Shown one piece after another: positions 32,204 through 40,919 of a stretch of DNA of 64,000 nt. The stretch comes from an uncultured Clostridia bacterium (GTDB lineage Bacteria; Bacillota; Clostridia; Oscillospirales; Acutalibacteraceae): contig CALWVN010000001.1 in assembly GCA_944384995.1 (NCBI GenBank), positions 399,185 through 463,184 of the forward strand. Direction: 5' to 3'. The notes under the pieces are model-generated. The model was not told the DNA's origin, did not search any database, and worked only from the letters and a program-made list of their open reading frames with translations. The position numbers were made by a program, and so were the translations under genes. The stretch's first letter is position 1; the number at the start of each line of letters is the position of its first letter.

Positions 32204-33721
32204 ATGGCAAAGGTTTCCAAGAATCTGCGCCGGCTGCGCACGGACTGCGGTATGACACAAGCGCAGCTGGCGGAAAAGATGCATGTCACGCGACAGGCGA
32301 TCTCGAACTGGGAAAACGACAAGACCCAGCCCGACATCGACGCGCTCGTGCGGCTTTCCGAAATTCTGAACATAGAGATCGAGGCGCTCATCTACGGCAA
32401 ACGCCGGCGCATCGGCACGGATGAGCAGCGCCCGGACTACCGCATCCGCATCGTGCTCGCCGTGCTCGGCACACTGTTTGTCGGCATTGGGCTTGTGCTG
32501 ATCTTTTTCAACTTCTGGCGCGACTTTCCCCTGGGGCTGCAGGCGGTATTTTCCGTTCTGCCGATCCTTCTGGGGCAGGGTTTTGCCGTATACGTCTTCC
32601 TGCGGCAGCGGCAAAGCGTGCTGTTTCGGGAGTGCGCCGCTATTCTTTGGTGTGTAGGCGTTGTTTCCACCGTGGCGCTTGTAAACAGCGTATTTGACAT
32701 CCACTGCGGCTTTACGAATTGTCTTCTGCTGGATATTGTATTTTGTCTGCCTGTTTTGTGGCTGTTTCAGGCGGTCTCCCCATTGGCGCCGTATCTCGGT
32801 ATGGTTGTACTCTGGTCAGCTCTTGTGAACGGAATCAATTTGATCCCCGCGTTGCTTCTGCTGGTCGGCGGGCTGCTTTTGCCGCTGGTGCTGCGCAGGG
32901 ACAAGGGGGATACGCGATATAAATTCTCTATGTGGATCGCAACGCTCGGGGCAGTGGCGTTTTATGCGATGCAGATTGCCATGCGCGTTGGCAGGCAGGC
33001 GGCAGGCAGTGACGGCATATTGCTGATCCCGGTGTTCCTGATTCCGATTTTTGCATGCCTGCTGCTGTGGGATTGCGATTTGGATTTCACCAAGCCCTTT
33101 GCGCCGCTTGGACTGTTCGGCGTCACCGCGTGCAATCTTTTTATGTCGATCTTTGCATGGAGTGCCGCTTTTAGGATTCCCCTCTTATCCACTCGGTCTC
33201 AAATGTTCTCTCATTTGGCGCAAGCGGAAGACTATATACCGCATTTCCCCGCCATTGCAGACCAACCGGCGCTGTATATAGCCATTTTACTATCGATCCT
33301 GGTAGCTGTCGGGTGTGTGATTCTGCGAAGGGAAGAACTGGAGGACGACATTTTGCAGATCCTTCTGTTTGCTTTCTCCTGCGGCACCTTCCTGTTTGCC
33401 TTATTCGGCTGCGCCTTTTCCGCAGAAAACCTGTATCTTTTCTTCATCCCCTGCGTAGTCGGTTTCGGCGTTGTACTGCTGCTCATCGGCGCGAGCCGGA
33501 TGCGTATGACTTTTGTAAACCTTGGTATGATTGTACTGTTCCTGCAATGCGTGCTCCTGTTAGAGAGATTTCAAGTCCATATCCTGCTTGTCGGCATCGC
33601 CTTTCTGGCGTTTGGCGCGCTGCTCATCGGGATCAATGTCAAAATGGCGCGGGACAAACAGGAACTTCTTACCGCAGAGACACAACATGCGGTTGAAAAC
33701 GAAACGGAGGCAGAACAATGA
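32204..33721 (+). CDS. XRE-type HTH regulator fused to a multi-helix membrane domain
   Basis: A 505-residue protein. Residues 1-65 form an HTH_3 domain (MTQAQLAEKMHVTRQAISNWENDKTQPDIDALVRLSEIL). From about residue 85 on there are some 13 hydrophobic segments separated by short loops, ending in a charged tail. The membrane domain is not one I can name; its length and even spacing recall DUF2157-like proteins. It could sense a membrane or envelope signal and control DNA directly. The start follows aaaggagg. Its stop overlaps the ATG of the next gene by 4 bases (ATGA), so the two proteins are made together and may form a complex. Confidence 0.82.
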   Translation: MAKVSKNLRRLRTDCGMTQAQLAEKMHVTRQAISNWENDKTQPDIDALVRLSEILNIEIEALIYGKRRRIGTDEQRPDYRIRIVLAVLGTLFVGIGLVLIFFNFWRDFPLGLQAVFSVLPILLGQGFAVYVFLRQRQSVLFRECAAILWCVGVVSTVALVNSVFDIHCGFTNCLLLDIVFCLPVLWLFQAVSPLAPYLGMVVLWSALVNGINLIPALLLLVGGLLLPLVLRRDKGDTRYKFSMWIATLGAVAFYAMQIAMRVGRQAAGSDGILLIPVFLIPIFACLLLWDCDLDFTKPFAPLGLFGVTACNLFMSIFAWSAAFRIPLLSTRSQMFSHLAQAEDYIPHFPAIADQPALYIAILLSILVAVGCVILRREELEDDILQILLFAFSCGTFLFALFGCAFSAENLYLFFIPCVVGFGVVLLLIGASRMRMTFVNLGMIVLFLQCVLLLERFQVHILLVGIAFLAFGALLIGINVKMARDKQELLTAETQHAVENETEAEQ

Positions 33722-34350
33722 AAAAGCGGCTTCCCATTTTGGCGCTGTGCGCCGTAATCGTATTGCAGCTGGCTGCCGTTACGGGCTTTATCGTCTACTA
33801 TGTCCAGCTGGACGATAAAATCGAGACGCTCGGCACCGAATACCGCTTCCGCATCATACTGGAATCCGTGGATGAGGACGGTACGATACGGTTTTATCCC
33901 GCGGAGGGCAACAGGTTCTACAGCTACGTCATGAACGATGACTTCCGCAAGGCGGTCACGGTCACCGTGCCGGACGATGCAGACGAATATGCCGAGTTAG
34001 GCACGATTTTGGATGAGGTTCCGGATTCCGGCGAATATCTGCTGGTTGACCGACCGAATGCTTTCCCCGTGGAGAACACATATGCGTCGGGTAACGCGAA
34101 TCTGTACGATTTGACGGATGATGATTTCTCTTCGTATGCGTACAATTATCTCCCTGCGTATTACGAATCCCGTCCGACATGGGACACAGACGAGGAGGTA
34201 TACACTACGCAGCCGGAGGCATATGTGACCGTGCGCATTTACCGGGGGCACGCGGCAATCACAGGCATGTATATCGCGGGCGAGAATGTACGCACGCTCG
34301 ACGCACTGCCCGAGCCCGTACCGATCGAAGACGCCGGGGAAAACGCCTGA
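33718..34350 (+). CDS. Membrane-anchored extracytoplasmic partner protein, unknown
   Basis: A 210-residue protein with one N-terminal helix (ILALCAVIVLQLAAVTGFIVYYV) serving as membrane anchor. An outside domain is rich in Asp, Glu and Tyr with beta-like segments; VTVRIYRGHAAITGMYIAG near residue 170 is the best-defined strand-turn unit. The pairing of a multi-helix protein with a small anchored protein recalls DUF2157-type proteins beside GDYxxLxY proteins; the short GEYLLVDR segment is a weak match only. It is translationally coupled to the regulator upstream. Confidence 0.7.
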   Translation: MKKRLPILALCAVIVLQLAAVTGFIVYYVQLDDKIETLGTEYRFRIILESVDEDGTIRFYPAEGNRFYSYVMNDDFRKAVTVTVPDDADEYAELGTILDEVPDSGEYLLVDRPNAFPVENTYASGNANLYDLTDDDFSSYAYNYLPAYYESRPTWDTDEEVYTTQPEAYVTVRIYRGHAAITGMYIAGENVRTLDALPEPVPIEDAGENA

Positions 34351-34365
34351 CGTCTCTCCCCTTTC

Positions 34366-34406
34366 AAAGCAAAAAGCCGCTGCATTTTGCAGCGGCTTTT
34401 TGCTTT
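34366..34406. terminator. Two-way terminator between convergent units
   Basis: Perfect 19-bp stem AAAGCAAAAAGCCGCTGCA with its complement around TTT, with T-rich ends on both strands. It lies between the plus-strand partner protein and the minus-strand oadG. Confidence 0.88.
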
Positions 34407-34420
34407 ATTGCGGCACGGGT

Positions 34421-34579
34421 TTATTTGCCCGCGTCGTCCTTATCCTTCTTCGTGCGGCTCGTCGCCTTATTGAGGATATAAATCGAGAGGATGATGATCC
34501 CCGTCACGACGAAGATCCCGACAAGCCCTTTTGCCATGATCGGCAGCGTTTGCAAAAACAAATCTACATTGATGCCCAT
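34421..34579 (-). CDS. oadG: Na+-pump decarboxylase gamma subunit, OadG-like small membrane protein
   Basis: A 52-residue protein starting ATG at 34579, 4 bases after the oadB stop, with gaggtaac as ribosome site. It has one transmembrane helix (LVGIFVVTGIIILSIYIL) and a charged Lys/Asp-rich cytoplasmic tail ending in Gly-Lys. This is the size and layout of gamma chains that assemble biotin-dependent, sodium-pumping decarboxylases. Adjacency to the beta subunit is the strongest evidence. The family sequence is poorly conserved, so the match rests on topology and context. Confidence 0.75.
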   Translation of the reverse strand: MGINVDLFLQTLPIMAKGLVGIFVVTGIIILSIYILNKATSRTKKDKDDAGK

Positions 34580-34583
34580 ACTG

Positions 34584-35729
34584 TTACCTCGCAATCAGAT
34601 TCAAAATCAAACCGCCCGCAATGACCGAGGCGATCTGCCCGGAGACGTTGACACCGATGGAGTGCATCAGCAGGAAGTTCTGCTTATCCTCCGCAAGACC
34701 CATTTTGTGTACAACACGTGCTGACATGGGAAACGCTGAAATACCGGAAGCGCCGATCATCGGGTTGATTTTCTTCTTTAAGAACAGGTTGAGGAATTTG
34801 GCAAAGAGGACGCCGCCTGCGGTATCAAAGATGAACGCGATCAAGCCGAGGCCGAGGATCAGCAGCGTCTGCGGGTTGAGGAAGTCCTCCGCACGCATGC
34901 GCGCCGCGATGGTGATGCCGAGAAGCAGGGTGATCAGGTTTGCCAGCACGTTCTGCGCCGTGTCGGACAGCGAATTGAGCACGCCGCACTCGCGGATGAG
35001 GTTGCCGAACATCAAGAAGCCGATGAGCGCGACCGCGCGGGGTGCGAAAATACCCGTGATCACCGTAACAATGATCGGGAAGAGGATACGCGTCATCTTG
35101 GAAACTTCTTTTTGCTCGTACGGCATACGGATAAGACGTTCTTTCTTAGTCGTCAGCAGCTTGATGACGGGCGGCTGGACGATGGGGACGAGCGCCATAT
35201 AGGAATATGCCGCAACAATGATCGCGCCGAGGTAATTGGACTGGAAATAGTTGGCGACGAAAATCGAGGTGGGACCGTCCGCCGCGCCGATGATCGCGAT
35301 GGATGCCGCATCTTTCAGGTCAAAGCCGAACAGCGCCGCCATGCTCAAGGTGAAAAAGATACCGAACTGCGCCGCCGCGCCGAAAAGCATCAGCTTCGGG
35401 TTCGTCAGCAGCGGACCGAAATCGATCATAGCGCCGATGCCGATGAACAACAAAAGCGGGAACAGCTCATTGGAAATACCGGAGTTAAAAAGAAGGTCGA
35501 TTACGCCGGCTTCTACTTCACCGTCGTAAATTTGATCCACCACGCCGGAAAGCGGCAGGTTGACCAAGATCGCGCCGAAGCCCATCGGCAAAAGGAGGGT
35601 CGGCTCCATGTCTTTTTTGACGGCAAGATAAATAAGAATGCCGCCGATCACCCACATAATCACCTGTTTGTAGTCGAGATTGACAACATTGCCAAACAGG
35701 GGCTCTAAAAATTGTGTAATGGCTTCCAT
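34584..35729 (-). CDS. oadB: Na+-translocating decarboxylase beta subunit
   Basis: A 381-residue membrane protein of the OadB/GcdB/MmdB family, which couples decarboxylation of carboxybiotin to sodium export. Signature segments: DMEPTLLLPMGFGAILVNLP near residue 42, GIGAMIDFGPLLTNP near 100, and IIGAADGPTSIF near 150 with the Asp essential for Na+ in the family. NPMIGASGISAFPMSARVV lies near 330. The ATG at 35729 follows ggaga. The alpha (carboxyltransferase) and biotin-carrier subunits are not in this window, so oxaloacetate, glutaconyl-CoA or methylmalonyl-CoA cannot be told apart. It is followed by oadG. Confidence 0.92.
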   Translation of the reverse strand: MEAITQFLEPLFGNVVNLDYKQVIMWVIGGILIYLAVKKDMEPTLLLPMGFGAILVNLPLSGVVDQIYDGEVEAGVIDLLFNSGISNELFPLLLFIGIGAMIDFGPLLTNPKLMLFGAAAQFGIFFTLSMAALFGFDLKDAASIAIIGAADGPTSIFVANYFQSNYLGAIIVAAYSYMALVPIVQPPVIKLLTTKKERLIRMPYEQKEVSKMTRILFPIIVTVITGIFAPRAVALIGFLMFGNLIRECGVLNSLSDTAQNVLANLITLLLGITIAARMRAEDFLNPQTLLILGLGLIAFIFDTAGGVLFAKFLNLFLKKKINPMIGASGISAFPMSARVVHKMGLAEDKQNFLLMHSIGVNVSGQIASVIAGGLILNLIAR

Positions 35730-35837
35730 ACAATTTCTCCCTGAACAAATTTGCATTTATTATACTAAAATCTTCCGTATTCTTCAATCCATTTTTGCAC
35801 GAAAGACAGCGTTTCGTGCATTTTCCGCAAAATAGAC

Positions 35838-35875
35838 AAAAAGCGCGCAAAACCGAATCCCGATTTCGCGCGCTG
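35838..35875 (-). terminator. Terminator of cysK
   Basis: Stem built on AGCGCGC / GCGCGCT with inner A-T pairs, then TTTTTG on the minus strand, about 40 bases past the stop at 35915. Confidence 0.7.
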
Positions 35876-35914
35876 TGTAAAAAGTGAGGTGCACTGCAGC
35901 GCGGAACGAGTGCT

Positions 35915-36847
35915 TTAGTCCTCCACAAGTGCTGTAGAAAGATAGCGGTCGCCGCCGTCGGGCATGACCGCGACAATGGTTTTCCCCGCATTTTCGAGAT
36001 GAACAGCAAGCTGTAAGGCTGCATACAACGCTGCGCCCGAAGAAATACCGACGAACACACCGTCTGATTTGGCAACGGCACGCGCCGTCTCAAACGCCGC
36101 GTCGTCGGGTACCGGGATGATCTCATCATAAATCGATGTGTCCAGCGTCTCAGGCACAAAGCCCGCGCCGATGCCCTGGATCTTGTGTGCGCCGCTTCTC
36201 CCTCTGGACAGCACGGGGGAGGAAAGCGGTTCAACGGCGACAACACGAACATTGGGTTTTTTCTCTTTCAGATATTTGCCCGCACCCGAAAGCGTACCGC
36301 CTGTGCCGACACCCGCGACAAAGATATCGACCTTGCCGTCTGTGTCACGGTAGATCTCAGGTCCGGTAGTCTCGTAATGCGCTTTCGGGTTGGCGGGATT
36401 TTCAAACTGCCCCGCTACTATGCTGTTTTCCGTTTGACCGTGCAGTTCTTCTGCACGCCGGATCGCCCCGGACATGCCCTCGCCGCCCGGGGTGAGCACA
36501 AGTTTGGCGCCGTAAGCGCGCATCAATTTACGGCGTTCGACGCTCATCGTTTCCGGCATGGTGATCACGACCTTATAGCCGCGCGAGACCGCCATGGCGC
36601 AAAGCCCGATGCCGGTGTTGCCGGAGGTCGGTTCTATGACCGTGCCGCCGGGCTTCAGCACACCGCGGCGTTCGGCGTCATCCAAAATGGATACAGCGAT
36701 ACGGTCTTTGGCACTGCCCGCCGGGTTAAAATATTCGAGCTTGAGCAGCAAGCGCGCAGAAAAGCCCCGTTCACGCGTCAGGCAAACGGGCTCGAACAGC
36801 GGCGTATTGCCGACAAGCTGCGCGAGATTATCATATATTTTGGACAT
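35915..36847 (-). CDS. cysK: Cysteine synthase A (O-acetylserine sulfhydrylase)
   Basis: A 310-residue PLP enzyme that makes cysteine from O-acetylserine and sulfide. The PLP lysine is in [10 protein letters not shown] near residue 43, the substrate loop is [11 protein letters not shown] near 70, and the phosphate-binding glycines are [10 protein letters not shown] near 178. Length is normal. The ATG at 36847 has aggag 7 bases ahead; an in-frame ATG at 36913 lies at the -10 box and is rejected. It has its own promoter and terminator. Confidence 0.95.
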   Translation of the reverse strand: MSKIYDNLAQLVGNTPLFEPVCLTRERGFSARLLLKLEYFNPAGSAKDRIAVSILDDAERRGVLKPGGTVIEPTSGNTGIGLCAMAVSRGYKVVITMPETMSVERRKLMRAYGAKLVLTPGGEGMSGAIRRAEELHGQTENSIVAGQFENPANPKAHYETTGPEIYRDTDGKVDIFVAGVGTGGTLSGAGKYLKEKKPNVRVVAVEPLSSPVLSRGRSGAHKIQGIGAGFVPETLDTSIYDEIIPVPDDAAFETARAVAKSDGVFVGISSGAALYAALQLAVHLENAGKTIVAVMPDGGDRYLSTALVED

Positions 36848-36903
36848 AAAAACACTCCTTTTCCGTGCACAGATGGGTCTGCGACCGCGTATTTCCCGCA
36901 AGC

Positions 36904-36932
36904 ACGATACCACAGACGCTCCGTTTTGTCAA
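36904..36932 (-). promoter_or_regulatory. Promoter of cysK
   Basis: On the minus strand TTGACA (36932-36927), 17 bases, TATCGT (36909-36904), about 57 bases before the ATG. Confidence 0.7.
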
Positions 36933-36999
36933 CCGAAGACAGATATAGGCAATCTGTATGAATTTGTAAAATAAATATACATTTCGTCTAATAAATCGG

Positions 37000-37028
37000 T
37001 TGACGAACCTTCGTTTTTGTTTTATAAT
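37000..37028 (+). promoter_or_regulatory. Promoter of the GPH gene at 37061
   Basis: TTGACG (37000-37005), 17 bases, perfect TATAAT (37023-37028), 32 bases before the ATG. Confidence 0.8.
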
Positions 37029-37060
37029 TACAGTATTGCCAAACTGAAAGGAGATACCAG

Positions 37061-38575
37061 ATGAAACTGGAAGCTTTGCTGCACAAGGTCTACGGCACCA
37101 CGCCGAACGACGGGAATTTGCAGCCAAAGGAAGCCGTAGCCTATGCTGTGGCAGGGTTCGGGCAGAACTTTATCTGCACCATTATCGGTTCCTATTTGAC
37201 GATCTTTATGACGGATGCGCTGTTGTTCGGTTCCGCCGACGTTATGATCGGCGGTGTTTCCGGCGCGATGGCGGTCGCCTACCTGATGCTCGGAACGCGT
37301 ATTTTTGATGCGTGCAACGATCCGATCATGGGCTCGATCGTGGACAAAACGCGTACCAAATACGGAAAATGCCGTCCGTATTTGAAGTGGATGGCGATCC
37401 CGATCGCCATTATGACGCTGTTGTGCTTCAACCCGCTTGTAGAAGCAGGTACGGTGCGCACGTTCGTCTATATTGCCGTTGTATATGTGATCTGGTCCGT
37501 TGTTTACACCGTGGTGGACGTGCCCTATTGGGCGCTGTCGAGCAGCATGACGAACAACACCATTGTACGCGGCAACCTGCTGACCGTCACCCGTCTTGTC
37601 TGCACGCTCGGCGCGGGCATTGTTACGGTCGGCGTGCCGATCATCACAGACCTTGTTACGGCGAAATACAAGGACGACACCGGCACTGTGCTGCCCGAGT
37701 TTATCTATGATAATGCAAACGCCTTAAAATGGACCTATTTCATCTGCGCGGTCGTGTTCACCGTAGTCGCCATCCCGATGTTCTACTATGGGTTCAAGAA
37801 CACCAAAGAGCGCATTAAATCTTTGGAAAACTCGCCGAGCCTCGGGCACAACCTGAAGCTCCTTTTCAAGAACCGCGAACTGATGCTGATCGTGATCTCC
37901 GGTATCTTAGGCGGCGCGCGCATGGTCTACACCTACACGGGCGGCCTGTATTTTGCGCGCTACGTCCTGCACAATGACAGTTGGTATTCGCTGATCACCC
38001 TGCTTGTTGTCCCCGGCGGTCTGGTCGCTTCGCTCCTTGTGCCGTGGATGACCAAGAAATTCACGAAAAAGTGGGCATACATCTATGTACATATTCTTGG
38101 CGCGGTCGTCATGTTTGCCATGTACTTCATCGGCTATGATGCGCCTTGGAAATTGATCGTCTGCGCCATCAGCCTTGTGCTTTTGGGCATCCCGCAGGGC
38201 GCAAACAACATCCTTTCCTATGCGATGATCGGCGATACGGTCGACTACCTCGAGTGGAAGACCGGCGAGCGTGCAGAAGGCATCTGCTTCGCCATGCAGA
38301 CGCTTATGAATAAAATCGGTATGGCGGTCGGCGCCTTCATCGGCGTGTTCTCCTATGACTGGGCGGGCATCAACCCGACGGCGGCGAACGGCGTTTATAT
38401 CACAGCCCAAGGTGAACAGACGCTGTGGAACCTTCTGGTGCTTTCCGGCGCACTGAGCATGGTGGGTACCATCATCCCCGTCCTGTTCTATCGCCTGACG
38501 GAAAAGAGACAGCAGGAAATGGTCAAGGAAATTTCCGAACGTAAAGCCGCACAAGGCGAACAAGAGGCAGAATAA
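37061..38575 (+). CDS. GPH-family sugar:cation symporter (MFS)
   Basis: A 504-residue protein with about 12 helices. RIFDACNDPIMGSIVDKTRTKYGKCRPYLKW near residue 84 is a textbook GPH motif with the cation-binding Asp residues, and MIGDTVDYLEWKTGERAEG near 390 is the matching C-half motif. Residues 1-25 form a soluble N-terminal extension. The ATG follows aaaggag. It has its own promoter and terminator and is followed by a second GPH gene in the same direction with its own promoter, suggesting independent control of two uptake systems. Confidence 0.9.
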   Translation: MKLEALLHKVYGTTPNDGNLQPKEAVAYAVAGFGQNFICTIIGSYLTIFMTDALLFGSADVMIGGVSGAMAVAYLMLGTRIFDACNDPIMGSIVDKTRTKYGKCRPYLKWMAIPIAIMTLLCFNPLVEAGTVRTFVYIAVVYVIWSVVYTVVDVPYWALSSSMTNNTIVRGNLLTVTRLVCTLGAGIVTVGVPIITDLVTAKYKDDTGTVLPEFIYDNANALKWTYFICAVVFTVVAIPMFYYGFKNTKERIKSLENSPSLGHNLKLLFKNRELMLIVISGILGGARMVYTYTGGLYFARYVLHNDSWYSLITLLVVPGGLVASLLVPWMTKKFTKKWAYIYVHILGAVVMFAMYFIGYDAPWKLIVCAISLVLLGIPQGANNILSYAMIGDTVDYLEWKTGERAEGICFAMQTLMNKIGMAVGAFIGVFSYDWAGINPTAANGVYITAQGEQTLWNLLVLSGALSMVGTIIPVLFYRLTEKRQQEMVKEISERKAAQGEQEAE

Positions 38576-38597
38576 ATTTTCTTTATCGAATGAAAGG

Positions 38598-38627
38598 GAG
38601 CGCCGCCCAAGCGGCGCTCTTTTTTTC
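38598..38627 (+). terminator. Terminator of the GPH gene at 37061
   Basis: Perfect 9-bp stem GAGCGCCGC / GCGGCGCTC, CCAA loop, then TTTTTTTT. Confidence 0.9.
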
Positions 38628-38646
38628 GCTTTTTTGCCTGCGGCGG

Positions 38647-38675
38647 TTGACGGAAATTGGAAAAACAGGTATCAT
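38647..38675 (+). promoter_or_regulatory. Promoter of the GPH-histidine phosphatase pair
   Basis: TTGACG (38647-38652), 17 bases, TATCAT (38670-38675), 33 bases before the TTG start at 38709. Confidence 0.72.
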
Positions 38676-38708
38676 ATATAGGTAACGCTGAATACGGAGG
38701 TTTTTGCC

Positions 38709-40127
38709 TTGGAGACTACAAAGACCCGAAAGAATCCTGCGCGCTTCGGGCGCTATATCGGCTACGGGATCGGCGCGGTAGGCTTAGATTTGAGCTACGG
38801 GCTTTTCTATTCCTACCTGTCCAAGTATTTAACGGACGTTCTGCTGATGCCGGCGGCGTTTCTTTTGATCCTCACGCCGATCGCGCGCATTTGGGACGGC
38901 ATCAACGACCCGATGATGGGTGTGATCGTAGACCACACCAAAACGCGCATGGGCAAATACCGCCCGTGGATCCTGATCGGTACATCGTGCAACGCCGTTA
39001 TACTTGCCATGATGTTCACCAATCCCGGGATCTCCATCGGCTCCGTTTGGATGTATGTATACGTCGCAGTGATGTATATCATGTGGGGTATGACGAACAC
39101 GATGGCGGACATCCCCTATTGGAGCATGGTACCGAGCTTCACAAACGACCCGAACGAACGCAGCATCGTTTCGACCATCGCGCGCACGTTCAGCGGCATC
39201 GGTCAGGGCATCATCACGATCTTCACGCCGTACGCACTTGTGCTTTTAGGAACGGGTTTAACCGATGAAGAACGCCAGGTCAGCGCACAGGGCTTCAGCC
39301 GCTGGGCGATCATCTGCGCGGTGCTGCTGGTCATGTTCGCTGTCATTTGCGTTTCCGTTACCAAAGAACGCCATGTGATCTATAACAACGACAAATTCAG
39401 CTTCAAAAAGGTGTTTGAAGTCGTGCGCAGCAACGACCAGCTGGTCGTCTTTATGATCTTCGCGATGCTCTCGAACGCGGGCTGGTACCTGACCAGCGGC
39501 GTAGGCGCCTATTACTTCGACAATGTAGAGGGCGACATCACAAAACAGAGCACGTTTGCTACATTCGGCGCGGTCGGTTCATTTTTGGGGCTGTTCGTCA
39601 TTCCGCTGATGAGCAAAAAATATACCCGCCGCACGATCTACCGTTTCTGCCTGATCATTGTCATCATCGGCTATATTGCCATGACGATCTGCGGACCGAT
39701 CCTCCACAATATGCTGCTTTTGAGCCTGGCTTATATCATCGCTTCCATCGGTATTGCGTCGATGTTCGTAAACCAGACGGTCATGCTTGCCGACATAGTA
39801 GACTACGGCGAATACAAGACCGGGAAGCGCAGCGAAAGCACGACCTTTGCCATGAAAGGCTTTTTGCAGAAAATGGCATACACCATTCAAACGATTGTTA
39901 TGTTCTCCGGCTTCGGGATCTCCGGCTATGACGGCAACACGCAGGTACAAACCCCGTTTGCGGAAACGACCATCAGCGTGATGACCTTTGTTGTCCCGCC
40001 CATTTTGGTTCTGATCTCTTTCTTGGTGTTTTCTAAAAAATATAAGTTGTACGGTGCGCTTTCCGAAAAAGTGCTCGCGTTTGTCAACGCGCGCGATGAA
40101 AAAATCGGAAACACAGAGGATATGTAA
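38709..40127 (+). CDS. GPH-family sugar:cation symporter (MFS)
   Basis: A 472-residue transporter with about 12 helices. The family motif RIWDGINDPMMGVIVDHTKTRMGKYRPW begins near residue 60, and the C-half motif LADIVDYGEYKTGKRSE near 360. The start is TTG at 38709, 8 bases after cggagg; no ATG is better placed. The next gene begins directly after its stop (TAA then GTG), so a histidine phosphatase is made from the same transcript. The substrate is unknown. Confidence 0.9.
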   Translation: METTKTRKNPARFGRYIGYGIGAVGLDLSYGLFYSYLSKYLTDVLLMPAAFLLILTPIARIWDGINDPMMGVIVDHTKTRMGKYRPWILIGTSCNAVILAMMFTNPGISIGSVWMYVYVAVMYIMWGMTNTMADIPYWSMVPSFTNDPNERSIVSTIARTFSGIGQGIITIFTPYALVLLGTGLTDEERQVSAQGFSRWAIICAVLLVMFAVICVSVTKERHVIYNNDKFSFKKVFEVVRSNDQLVVFMIFAMLSNAGWYLTSGVGAYYFDNVEGDITKQSTFATFGAVGSFLGLFVIPLMSKKYTRRTIYRFCLIIVIIGYIAMTICGPILHNMLLLSLAYIIASIGIASMFVNQTVMLADIVDYGEYKTGKRSESTTFAMKGFLQKMAYTIQTIVMFSGFGISGYDGNTQVQTPFAETTISVMTFVVPPILVLISFLVFSKKYKLYGALSEKVLAFVNARDEKIGNTEDM

Positions 40128-40856
40128 GTGAGACTCCTGATCATCCGCCACGGCGACCCCGACTATGCCGTGGACTCCCTAACCGAAAAAGGACGGCGCG
40201 AGGCGGAATTCCTTGCCGAGCGCATGGCAAAAGAAAGAATCGACGCGTTTTACGTTTCACCCTTAGGCCGCGCGCGCGACACCGCCGCCTACACCTTAAA
40301 CGCCGTACACGCGCAGGCGAAAACGCTCGGCTGGCTGCGGGAATTCCATGCGCCGATTTGGGACAAGGCCGCAAAGAAATTCCGCGGGCCGTGGGATCTG
40401 CTCCCCTCCTTTTACACAGTCAACGAGGATTTCTATGACGTGCACCGCTGGGCGGAAACGGATTTTATGCGCGGCGGGCTGCGGCTGAAACCGGAGTATA
40501 ACCGTGTTTGCAAGGGCTTAGATAAAGTTCTGCGGCAGCACGGCTATGCGCGGCACGGCAACTACTATAAAGCCCTTTCGCCGAACATGGACACACTGGC
40601 GTTCTTTTGCCATTTCGGCGTGGAATGCGTGATGCTTTCGCACCTGCTGCACGTTTCCCCTGTCGTGCTTTGGCAAGGCTTTTGTGCCGCGCCGACCTCC
40701 GTGACGACGCTCTACACCGAGGAACGCGAAGCAGGGATCGCGATATTTCGGTGCAGCGCATTCGGCGACATTTCGCACCTGTACGCGCACGGCGAACCGC
40801 CTGCTTTTGCAGCGCGGTTTTGCGAAATGTATGCAAACGAGGATGAAAGACATTAA
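40128..40856 (+). CDS. Histidine phosphatase family protein (phosphoglycerate mutase-like)
   Basis: A 242-residue protein with the catalytic RHG at residues 7-9 (LLIIRHGDPDY), followed by LTEKGRREAEFLAERM and YVSPLGRARDTA, the phosphate-pocket Arg region. The second catalytic His is in FCHFGVECVMLSHLL near 165. The length exceeds the core by an insertion around 80-125. It is a phosphatase, not a clear mutase. The GTG start abuts the stop of the GPH gene, so a role in processing the imported sugar (as phosphate) is possible. Confidence 0.84.
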   Translation: MRLLIIRHGDPDYAVDSLTEKGRREAEFLAERMAKERIDAFYVSPLGRARDTAAYTLNAVHAQAKTLGWLREFHAPIWDKAAKKFRGPWDLLPSFYTVNEDFYDVHRWAETDFMRGGLRLKPEYNRVCKGLDKVLRQHGYARHGNYYKALSPNMDTLAFFCHFGVECVMLSHLLHVSPVVLWQGFCAAPTSVTTLYTEEREAGIAIFRCSAFGDISHLYAHGEPPAFAARFCEMYANEDERH

Positions 40857-40876
40857 GGGTTTCTAAAAAATGGATC

Positions 40877-40903
40877 GCGCCCCGCCGGGAATCGGCGGGG
40901 CGC
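40877..40903. terminator. GC-rich hairpin between convergent genes
   Basis: Perfect 11-bp stem GCGCCCCGCCG / CGGCGGGGCGC, 5-base loop, between the phosphatase (stop 40856) and clpE (stop 40920). T-runs are weak on both sides. Confidence 0.55.
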
Positions 40904-40919
40904 ATAACTTTATACAGCT

